NCBI GenBank assembly: GCA_973895155.1
Contig: OZ316896.1
Location: 19,902,001 to 19,966,000 of the forward strand
Direction of reading: 5' to 3'
DNA length: 64,000 nucleotides
Source of the DNA: Marsupella aquatica
Taxonomy: Eukaryota > Marchantiophyta
Of the stretch, positions 37,701 through 46,212 are shown piece after piece. The notes below the pieces were generated by a model, which was given only the letters and a program-made list of their open reading frames with translations, was not told where the DNA came from and did no database searches. Each line of letters starts with the position of its first letter. Positions within the stretch are counted from its first letter, which is position 1. Position numbers and translations under genes: made by a program.

Positions 37701-37729
37701 GCATAGAATTTGAAATTTTAGATGATTAA
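31742..37729 (+). CDS. Large transposon-borne protein: Lys-rich, methyltransferase-like and FCP1/HAD-like domains
   Basis: Five exons: 31742-31910, 32325-33841, 34054-36336, 36412-36507 and 36655-37729. Splice sites are good (CCAC/gtaagt, tttttccag/GA, CAG/gtaaac, atgcag/GAT, GAG/gttaat, ggacag/AC, CAAG/gtactt, tttgcag/AT) and all phases agree. Allowing one missing T in the T7 run at 35352-35358 and one extra TA at 37260-37268 gives 1,712 residues. A Ser-rich start is followed by an unrecognised domain (57-260). Residues 264-340 are Lys-rich and probably nuclear-localising. Around 563-1060 is a domain whose end (KPRHMLKNIIE, then GEIVLDFF, then AYRDCFVYSDT) matches the last motifs of N4/N6 DNA methyltransferases. 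Residues 1368-1556 are FCP1/NIF-like HAD (LLILDLN, RPGLHQFLEVAF, ALWTCAG, LLIDDSPVKA). A short Cys/His tail follows. Exon 4 is the least certain. Confidence 0.72.
31951..31971. repeat. 21-bp palindrome 1 (perfect)
   Basis: GGGTCGCTCT-T-AGAGCGACCC, ten-base arms around one central base, in the first intron of the five-exon gene. First of nine related 21-bp palindromes in this gene; the others are at 32077, 32137, 32197, 32252, 33880, 33968, 35738 and 36578. Confidence 0.9.
31993..32220. repeat. 60-bp minisatellite carrying palindromes 2-4
   Basis: About 3.7 units of exactly 60 bp in intron 1. Each runs from GTTGGTTGGACCTTGATTTA through AGTTTTCCTA to a 21-bp palindrome and CCCAAC. Palindromes sit at 32077-32097, 32137-32157 (imperfect) and 32197-32217. 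The first unit lacks the left half of its palindrome. Peptides read across it (FPRVAPGATQ repeated) are repeat artefacts. Confidence 0.9.
32252..32272. repeat. 21-bp palindrome 5 (variant)
   Basis: AGCTCGCTC-TAG-GGGCGAGGC, an imperfect member of the palindrome family, in intron 1 between the minisatellite and the exon 2 acceptor. Confidence 0.7.
33880..33988. repeat. 21-bp palindromes 6 and 7 in intron 2
   Basis: Positions 33880-33900 (GCCTCACTCT-T-AGAGCGACCC, imperfect) and 33968-33988 (GCCTCGCTCT-A-GGGGCGAGGC, seven outer base pairs perfect). Both lie in the 212-bp intron 2, so each intron-borne copy is outside the coding sequence. Confidence 0.8.
35738..35758. repeat. 21-bp palindrome 8, inside exon 3
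   Basis: GGGTCGCCCT-G-AGAGCGACCC lies in frame inside the long third exon and reads SGRPESDP there. It is the only copy in coding sequence, in a low-complexity linker after the methyltransferase-like domain. Confidence 0.8.
36578..36598. repeat. 21-bp palindrome 9 in intron 4
   Basis: GGGTCGATCC-A-GGTTCGACCC, with the outer arms GGGTCGA and TCGACCC kept and the centre diverged. In the 147-bp intron before the HAD exon. Confidence 0.75.
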
Positions 37730-38830
37730 TCATTATGTTTCTGTACATTGTAGGACACAAGATTGGAGTCATGCAATCATTTTTCTATTTCACAGGTCAT
37801 AGAACTACTTTGGACTTTACACTAGCTTGACCATTGGAGTAGGATCGACATTATGGCTAGCCAACCTTGAATATATGTTATGATAATTGAGATGATTAAT
37901 CTCACTTTGAATTTAATCATGAGTTTTTGACCAAATGATACATGTTTGTCACTTATCTATTTAATTTCAAATACAATTAATATTAATAATTTCTGTATTA
38001 TGATTAATTGATTAAAATCAAATTTGGAGTGCAAAAGTGTAATTTTAAACCAAAAAGAGTGTATATTTAGTCTTGAAAAATTGTTTATTTGGAGCAAAAT
38101 TAATGGACTTTTTAGAGACAAGAATGTAAATTTGAGGATCACAATCTGGACTTTTAAATTTCCAGTTTTAATGAATACTGTGATAGTATATTTTTTCTTA
38201 TAAAATGATTTCATTCATATGAGTACCACGGTGAATGAGTGTATACACTTTCCTTGCATTGCATGCACATCAGGTGTACATTGAGGCAGGGTCAATACAA
38301 ATAACACAATGGCCTGGGAGGGATTAGATAAAAGAGTGTATTTTTGAATACTATGATGGCATCAAAAGGAAGTACTTTACCTGCTAAAGTGATGAGGAAT
38401 ATCAAGAAGTATTCTGTTCCCTTCATATTTTGCTGTGGGTTTATTTTTATTTGTTCTCTTAGCTTTGCTTTGCATATTTGATTTCTTTCACTTGGCTTGG
38501 AAATGTAAATTTTGAATGACCGAAACACTTCAAAAAGTGGCGCAAGTGTGTATTATAGGAGTTAATTTGTAATTGACATAGATTATCATGGGGGTACTTG
38601 ATATGAATGTCTAGGTATAGAAAGTACTATGTCTATGCATGGATGGTTTCCTATGCATTGATAGTACTATACTTATATGTCCAGAAAGTACTTGATTATT
38701 GTGCATTGGTATTCCTGGCATTCCCTTTATTTCTTGATTGGAAAACGTGCACGCTTTACTTCACACTAAACATTATTCAATTTTGGTTTATTCCTTCTGT
38801 TTGTGAGATTCTTTGATTTTTGTGCCCTTC
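37730..38830. other. AT-rich 3' flank of the five-exon gene
   Basis: No coding exon. Around 38531-38560 is a partial copy of the terminal repeat text (AAAAAGTGGCGCAAGTGTG), another sign of nested end sequences. Confidence 0.45.
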
Positions 38831-38879
38831 AAATTCAAATGACGACCACTGCATAAAAAGGCGCAACCTTGTATTATAG
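38831..38879 (-). repeat. Transposon terminal repeat, right-type copy
   Basis: Starts AAATTCAAATGACGACCA and ends CCTTGTATTATAG. Reverse complement of 25669-25717 with about four differences in 49 bases, and in direct orientation with 27414-27462. Confidence 0.75.
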
Positions 38880-38885
38880 TTCTTG

Positions 38886-39844
38886 ATGTGACATCTTTTT
38901 CTCACCTTACCATCTTTTCTCTCTTTGACATATTTTTCTCAGCTCGAAATGTTTTTCTCTTATGGACATCTTTTCTCACCTTGATATATTTTGTCACCTT
39001 AACATGCATCATTTGTGCAATGCACAGGTATGAGGCCCAAGATGTACTTAACAACATCTTTTACTTCACAACATTTTTGAGTAATGACATACTCTATCTA
39101 TTGACCATTTTGTACTTAACAACATCTTAATACTTAACAACATTTTTGGCATAACGACATCATTGCCGGCATGACATCTACTTACTTGACACAATTTTTT
39201 ACTTGATGACCTTTCGGGCAACATGCCATCTTTCGCAAAATGACTTCTTTTTCTTAACAACATATTTTTATTTCATGACATCTTTCACATAAGAACATCA
39301 TTCTTGGGAAACACAACATATAGTTCTCTTAAGAGCATTTTGGGCGCCACAACACTTTCCTCTTAGCAACATCTTGGGGGACACTACATCTTGGACGCAC
39401 AACATTTGTTTTCTTAACAATATCTTGGGCGCCATGATATCTTTATTTTAATGACATTTTGGGCGACACAACATCTTTTTTCTTAACGACATTTTTTGTG
39501 CAATGCACGGGTATTTTCCCTCAACAATGTCTTGGCCGACACGACATCTTTTCCCTCAATGATGTCTTTGCCGAGACAATATCTTTTTTTCAACGACATC
39601 TTGGCCGACATGACAACTTTTTTTTCAACGACCTCTTGGCCAACACGACATCTTTTTTCTCAACGATTTCTTTTCTCTCAACGACCTCTTGGCCGACATG
39701 ACATCTTTTCTCTCCACAACCTCTTGGCCGACAAGACATCTTTTCTCTCAACGACCTCTTGGCCGACACGACATCTTTTTTTTCTCAACAACATCTTAAG
39801 CCGACACGACTTCTTTTGTGCAACGCACAAGTATTGAGCCAGTT
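38886..39844. repeat. Right subterminal repeat array
   Basis: Begins with CTCACCTT-type units (to about 39010) like those at 26540-26790. It then consists of degenerate copies of ACGACATCTTGGCCGACACG and TTTTTTCTCAACGACCTC to 39844. GTGCAATGCAC or GTGCAACGCAC occurs at about 39027, 39498 and 39818, each followed by a GTAT(T) end-like text, so two or three element ends are stacked. The outermost end, GTGCAACGCACAAGTATTGAG, is the reverse complement of the left array start at 26791. Peptides across it (LGRHDIFSLND repeats) are artefacts. Confidence 0.75.
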
Positions 39845-40578
39845 CCATATAATTGAAGAGTTGGGTCCAAGCTTCAGGTAAATACTTGACTGGCCCCTCT
39901 AATGAAAGATATTCCTAACAAGCCCCTTTTCAAATATACTTAATGGGCCCCTTGTCCCCGTAACCCTTTCTCACCACCTGTCATATTTAATTTTTCCATT
40001 TTTTAATTATAATGTACTACAAACTTTATACGAGTCAGTCCACAAGATGTACTATCTTTAGGAAGGTGAACCAATGGGATTAAACCCTAAAATCTACAGT
40101 ACCACATTTCGTTTTATCGGAGATTTTCTAAACTCTAAACCTTTGCAAAGGTGCAAACATTCTTATAACTGCCCATTACAAAAGGGGAAATATTCTCTTC
40201 CACTAACCTTATACATACAACAATCATACTGAAAGAGTTTGGATAAAACATAGTAACATGGAAATGCAAATGCAAATTCCAACAATACATATGATATTAC
40301 GCAAATATGGCCAATAACGTGATTGTTGTACCCTTTATATGCTTTGTGACACTTGCAAATTCTGTAGTGGAAGGTCTTGTCATGTGAAAATACTCGATAA
40401 CGCTCGTTAGAAACAACGATGAGCAAGTACACCACATCCGCACCTATATTTGCAGCTTAGAGACGACCATTACTCGAGAGGCACTTTCTTAGATTACTAG
40501 ATTAGACATGCTAACAGACGAGAGAAGCCAAGACCGAAACCCGAGATGAAAACTTATTAACCGTCCACTAGAGCAACA
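39845..40578. other. Intergenic
   Basis: No gene recognised between the repeat array and the small - strand frame at 40579. Confidence 0.4.
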
Positions 40579-40803
40579 TTACAGCACCCACTCGCAGCAT
40601 TTCGTGATGGAACGAGAATAGTCCACAATCATGTCGCGAACGCCCGCACAGTCAGTCAGTCCCGTGTAACGGGCACACAAATCAACAATGGAGCTCTCAC
40701 CCCTTCTCTCAGTATTGGCTCGAGACACATAACTCACAACTACTCCAGCCTGCAATTCGCACTTGGACTGGGCCTCCATAATGGGTTTGCCGGACACCTT
40801 CAT
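40579..40803 (-). CDS. Small Cys-containing hypothetical protein (74 residues)
   Basis: A complete ATG-to-TAA frame of 74 residues with six Cys and no membrane segment or signal peptide. Codon third positions look coding-like (many C/G) compared with the AT-rich surroundings. I recognise no family. Its upstream DNA contains a 312-bp tandem duplication that could be its promoter. It may be a chance frame; transcript evidence would decide. Confidence 0.35.
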   Translation of the reverse strand: MKVSGKPIMEAQSKCELQAGVVVSYVSRANTERRGESSIVDLCARYTGLTDCAGVRDMIVDYSRSITKCCEWVL

Positions 40804-40910
40804 TCAATATCGTTCAATTCCTCCACACCTGGAGCTTCGTACGTGGCTCGAAGGAGCACGGGAAAGTACTGAGAGCCGTAGACTTTCCGCCATGAGTGGT
40901 TTTAATCTAG

Positions 40911-41535
40911 ACAACTGACTCAAAAGATGTGATTCGATCTTCCATTCTGCCAAGTTAAATTATTCACATTGACAATTTAGCATAATTCTCGTACACTGCG
41001 TTAGCGATTGACAATTTGACACCATGCATTGGTGAATACCGTCGGACTGACGTCGTGTCACTCTGTGCAAGTGCGCATACAATCATACTTTATACAGTAC
41101 TATACCTTGACTCCAGTGTCCAGCCGCAATTTCCTGGTAGCATACGTAGTTACAGTGTGAGTGTTCTCTATTCCAATCTCCCTACCAAGGACTGCCCCAG
41201 TAAAGAGTAGTACACACGTAGAAAACTGTCTCGAAAGATGTGATTCGATCGTCCATTCTGCCAAGTTAAATTCACATTGACAATTTAGCATAATTCTCGT
41301 ACACCTGTGTTAGCGATTGACAATTTCACACCATGCATTGGTGAATACCGTCCGACTGACGTCCTGTCACTCTGTGCAAGTGCGGATACAATCATATACT
41401 TATAGTCTTATACAGTACCTTGACTGAAGAGTCCAGCCGCAATTTCCTGGTAGCATACCGTAGTTACAGTGTTCTCTATTTCAATCTCTCTATTGACGCC
41501 AAGGACTGCCCTGGCCAGTAAAGAGTACACACATA
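40911..41535. repeat. 312-bp tandem duplication
   Basis: Copy 1 starts at about 40911 (AACTGACTCAAAAGATGTG) and copy 2 at about 41223 (AACTGTCTCGAAAGATGTG). They stay close through TTAGCATAATTCTCGTACAC, CACCATGCATTGGTGAATAC and CAGCCGCAATTTCCTGGTAG to GTAAAGAGTACACAC. Small indels only. It lies just upstream of the start of the small - strand frame. Confidence 0.9.
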
Positions 41536-44449
41536 AAAGTTTTCAAATCTGATCGTGAGCTTCGTCCGCTCATTCCGACGGGTAGTTTCCGACTGTGGTT
41601 CTCCAGCCAAGGACACTACTGTATTGTGTCGGAGGGGAAAACATGAATGAAATGAAATCAGCCATCGTCGAGACCATCGACTACGTCCGTATTTGTATTT
41701 AATTGTAGAATTGTTCATTGGTCTTTTCAGACTGCACACCATGAAAAAACCATTATTTGTTTCCAAGCCCAAACAACGTTCTGGCCTCTTTCAAGCCCAA
41801 ACTTGAGTTTCTGGCCTATTTCAAGACTAATACTGTTTTGCGGGGGATTTGCCTCATGAAAGGTTTTTCAGACTGTAGGCTTTAGGATTGCATTGTCTCC
41901 CTAATTCCTGAGACTGCCCATAAATATTTCCAGCCCCCACCCCGCTTTTGGAAGGTAAAATTTTGGTGTTGGATGCCATTTTAGAAAGATTGTTTAATAT
42001 TTGTGAATAATTGTCCACCATCCACTTTGTTAGCAAATGATTGATTGTATCGTTGATCAATCAGCTTCAAGATCAGCTCAGAACTAGAGTTAGACATTGT
42101 TGTGTGTTAAGTAATTCAAAACTATAAAGCTTCATTTACTCTTTCTCTCCTATTGCACGACCATGCTTAGACTCCGTGATGGAGTGGCCACTATCATTTA
42201 TCTTGCATACCTATGCTCTGACTAATCAACTGCTGTCCTTTAACAACAACAACCCAGCCAAAATGAACACTCGGACTTCCACACCAACAAACCATGAGAA
42301 ACAATCATTCCATGGTTTTTTTTACCATGGTCAAATTACAGACAAGGGCATATTACATGTCAAGGAAAGACTGGGATTAATTATGACAGCTTTTATGCAA
42401 AGATGTCTTTTAAGCAACAATATCTTTTATTACAACATGTTTGATGCAAAACTTTGATTCTTTTAAGCATGCAATGAAACCCTAAATGCAACATGACCTT
42501 TCTAATTTAATTGTGCAATGTCCTCTTTTGCATACTTAGAAGATCATATGAGGCAAGGAAGTTGTTGAGGCACCTTATGTATTATTGCGGCAGTGTTGTT
42601 GCCCCTGTTGTTGTCTCCATGTTATCATCATGGCCATAGTGTAATTGTGGACAATCATGTAATCATTGGGGCCATGTTGCTGTTGTGGCCAAGCTATTGA
42701 GTGTGCAAGACAGTTTAGTGTGCAAAAAATAGTCAAAGAATAGAAGTGATTGAAAGAATAGAACTAAAAAATTGTGTCCTAGAACTGGCCAGCTATGTAG
42801 TAGTGTCAAAGAATTTGTATTCCCATTTGTATTTTCACTGCTTCTGAAATATTGGAAAAGCTGCCGCCATAAATAATAATGCTTGGAATCTCTCAAAGAC
42901 AGTCAAATAATCTTACTTTCTTAGTTGGTTTATTGAGTTAATACTTTAATATTTCCTGGCCAAATATGCACTACTTGGGTTATTTAAACTTCGAGGGGTC
43001 CACTACAGAGTTCATTTGGAAAAGAAAGAAAAAGGATAATATTTTGTGAATTCATCCTCTTAGAGACAGTGCCCTATGGTACTCAATGTAGGGTGCACAA
43101 ACTTTAGGGTCAAACGGCTTAAAACAACACCATTTTCAAGATCTATTGACCTAGGATTCAGAAAATACATCCGGGCTACATCTGATTAATTGGATGAAAT
43201 ATGAATTTGTATTTGGATTTGGTGAGTGAGATCATATCAGTGAGAGCCCAATTTTTCTATAGAGCTACCTTGTTGGTCCACTTTAGGGAGCATGTGTAGT
43301 CACGGTGCCCCACCCTCCCAGCCCCAATCCCCTCTGGCCACGAGAGCATGTGGATGTTATGGGTAAATCAAGGATGGTGAAGAATGTCCAATGATGACAT
43401 GACAACTGGCAATATATATTGACTTGTGGATCATTCCAAGCTAACCCGAGTTACTTTGCTCAACTAGTAGTGGTAAAAAAGAGGGAAAAACATCTTATCA
43501 GATATTCAACAAAAAAGACTATGAACTCGATCTCGGTTGGATTGAGACATTATCCCGAGCTGCCCACCCTCTGGACTGCTTAAAGTCAGAAGCCAGTTTG
43601 GACCAAAAGAAAGGGGTGGGTTGTCCTTTGGGTGGGTTTTTGGAAGTTTTCTTGACTTTTGTGGAAGCACACCTTGAATAGTTTGCTCATGGGAGATTTC
43701 TCACTTTGGGGAATTAAGGATGCTTTAGGATGCCTTGAGTAGGTTAGGCCTGAGCAACAAAGGACATTATTTCATCGTTGTTTTGTTGGGGCATTACTCA
43801 AAACTGTTCTGTAATTACAAATTAGACGATGCCCCAAGTATGTTCCATGACAACAACACTAACCATTGTTTGCATAGAGATTGAGATAAGACAGAGGATA
43901 AGGCAAAAAACTGTCCCTTTCAAGCACCCACAAGTGATGCTCCAAACTGCCAAGTAAGTTGATTGAAACAGGCTACAAATGGTGAGGACCGACTATTTAT
44001 GTTGAGCAAAGATGCAACTTGCAACGACATGCACATGACCATCCAACAAGCAAATTAATAATCAATATAGAGAGATACGTGATTCATTTCTAATGAGGCT
44101 AAGTCAATGGGAGTACACAAGAACTTTATAGTACTCTAGGTTTGTTGGCCATATCAAGTGGCTTGCAACAATAAAGCCAAAATTCCTTTCACTAGCAAAC
44201 ACTTGCTTGATGTGTATATATATAGGATTACCATGGCTAACTTTAACCAAGTCCGCAATAACGGTTAGCCTAACTATGACTACACTCATACTCTAGACCT
44301 AAGAGTAAGAGTATGAGTAAAATAATGCCTACCATGTCACATTTGAGTCGAACATGAAAAGAGCTATCCTAGAATATTTTAATGATTTGGACTTTCCTCT
44401 TGAGATTCACAAAAGTGAGTAACAATGTACTCTACAACTTACTTTTTAG
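41536..44449. other. Intergenic
   Basis: No supported exon. A dispersed-repeat copy follows at 44450. Confidence 0.4.
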
Positions 44450-44580
44450 ATGCAAATTTTTGCCAAAGTCCACCTTAATTGCCAAAAAGTTTTCGCCACT
44501 CTTGTCCAAAATTGTCTAGATTGTTTGTCTCCCATTAGCCAGTTTAATTTTCCAGTAGTCACAAACCCCTAGTAGAAATT
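44450..44580. repeat. Dispersed repeat family, fourth copy
   Basis: Contains TTTTTGCCAAAGTCCACC, TTTTCGCCACTCTTG, CCCATTAGCCAGT and CCAGTAGTCAC in the order seen in the copies at 10675-11160 and 11955-12200, 33 kb away. Confidence 0.5.
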
Positions 44581-44815
44581 ACATTCACAAAGAGGAAAGC
44601 ACCTCTCTCAAAATGTAGAGCTAGAAGGGAGGCATGGGCTTTATACATTTTAAACTGCCAAGGGAAAAACCCAATCTAAGGGAGACTGGGATTTTGCAAC
44701 AACCCAATGGAGAACAGTCAAAAAGCCACAAGGACCAGGGCATAAGCTTTATAGGAGGGGAAGCTTCTCAGCGTGGTTCAGCATTGGAGGTGGACGTTGT
44801 TTGCATGACAACGTG

Positions 44816-45478
44816 ATGGCGAGAACACAGGTTGTGGTGGGCGGCTTCATCATTGTATGGGCGCTCGCCTTGCAGGTATGGTTGTGCTTCGTCTGCCTGT
44901 GCATGAACTCTGATGTCGTTTGATGGTTTCCAGAAATGCTTGAACGATCTAGAGAGTTTGGAGTCCAATTTTCTATCTTCTCTGAAGCATTCACCCTCAC
45001 CATCTCGTCCAATTTTCTCCCTGGGAACAGGGGGTGTATGTAGCTCAGCTTGTGGTGAGCTCATCAATAGGTTTTTTTTAACTTTGCGTTCATTCTCTCG
45101 CCTTCAAATCCTGTAATGGAACTTGCCCTCTGCAAACCCTAAGGTGCCCTGCTGCTTTCTTCCCTTCCCCGTCTCTTCCTTCGTCAGTAATGTGCGAAGC
45201 ACCTGTTGGTGTGGCCTCCAGCATAGCTAGCTAAGGGACTGTCAGGGAGTTTTCAAAATTTCAATGGTTTTTGTGCCCTGGCTGCGCTTGTGGAGCTGAT
45301 ATCCCCTGTATCTCGGCTTTGGTTTTGTAATTTATGATGCTTATTGACTGGCATGCAGGGACAGATGATGTGGTTGAAACGACAGGAGGCATTCAAGCAA
45401 AAGTTTGGAGATTTGCAGAGTGAAGCACCCGCACCCGTTGTTCAGATACAAGTAGAGGACCAGTCTCGTTCCCTTTAA
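44816..45478 (+). CDS. 59-residue single-pass membrane protein
   Basis: Two exons, 44816-44875 and 45359-45478, joined in phase 0 (TTGCAG/gtatgg and gcatgcag/GGACAG), encode 59 residues. Residues 5-20 are a hydrophobic span (QVVVGGFIIVWALALQ) after a short basic start (MART). The tail is basic, then acidic (MMWLKRQEAFKQKFGDLQ, then VEDQSRSL). The clean splice sites, the exact split after the membrane span and a plausible topology support a real gene too small for routine ORF finding. Function unknown; a small mitochondrial or ER membrane subunit is only a guess. Its stop lies 78 bp before the start of the GFA-family gene on the same strand. Confidence 0.72.
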
Positions 45479-45556
45479 TCTTGGCATCGTCCGGAAGTTG
45501 CTGATTGAGGGTTGGACTTCGGAGTTCTAAAAATCAACTTGTTCTGAGAAGCACAA

Positions 45557-46212
45557 ATGGCGACGGAAAAGGTGCTGCATAAAGGCGGTTGTCACTGCAA
45601 GCGCGTAAGGTGGCAAGTCAAGGCACCTTCAGAGGTAACTCTTTTTTAACAACAGATTGTATCATTGTACTTCTTCTCGATATACGCTACAGCAATCTTC
45701 TGTAACATACTCTGTTCCTCATGTAAAAGTCCAATAATATTCTAGAACTCACTCTTTTGTAAGCACACATTTGATTTTGTGCCCTTCGTAGTGCAAATCC
45801 TTCGTCTTTAATGCTGTAGGTATGTAGTTCAGCAAATCAGTGACTGATTACGGGGACAATTTGTGGCATGACGTCAATGAAGCTGGTATGCTGGGATTGC
45901 AATTGCTCCGACTGCAGCATGCGCCAAAACCTCCATTTCATTGTACCTTCCAATGATTTTGAGCTGGAGGAAGGTTCACAGCAATGGTTAACTTTGTACA
46001 CGTTTGGTACGCATCAGGCAAAGCATCTCTTCTGCAAGGTCTGTGGAATCTCCTCCTATTATATTCCTCGATCTAATCCTGATGGCATAGCCGTGTCAGT
46101 CCGTTGTGTAGATCCCGGAAGTGTCAAGGGTACAGAAGTGAAGAAGTTTGACGGACAAAATTGGGAAGCAGCATACAGTACTTCTTCTGTATCGGTGTTT
46201 TCGAAAGGTTGA
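45557..46212 (+). CDS. CENP-V/GFA domain protein
   Basis: Zinc-binding GFA-fold protein, named for glutathione-dependent formaldehyde-activating enzyme. Plant members are small single-domain proteins whose substrate is not established. Exons 45557-45634 and 45883-46212 are joined in phase 0 (GAG/gtaact; gaag/CTG) and give 135 residues, the whole domain. Zinc ligands are visible: CHC at 12-14 (GGCHCKRVRW), C-x-C-x2-C at 32-37 (DCNCSDCS), and C-x2-C at 77-80 (FCKVCG). HFIVP and the GIAVSVRCVDPG segment also fit. No targeting peptide. The start codon is the first ATG after the upstream small gene, which ends only 78 bp before it, so the two may share a transcript. Confidence 0.93.

Larger units (their letters stand above)
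25669..39844. mobile_element. Composite region: large DNA transposon with two divergent genes
   Basis: The region holds a DUF7869-type transposase-like gene (-) and a five-exon gene (+) with methyltransferase-like and HAD-like domains. Two sets of inverted end repeats surround them: a 49-bp pair (25669-25717 with 38831-38879) and an outer array pair (26791-27090 with about 39030-39844). The outermost texts of the arrays match in inverse orientation (CTCAATACTCGTGCGTTGCAC at the left). The two pairs overlap rather than nest, and an extra end copy sits at 27414-27462, so at least two insertions are superimposed and exact limits are unresolved. That it is mobile is inferred from the gene content and ends; no target duplication was identified. 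Confidence 0.6.

Noticed and set aside
39459-39837. Repetitive frames (LGRHDIFSLND-type)
   Set aside because: Translations of the right subterminal array.
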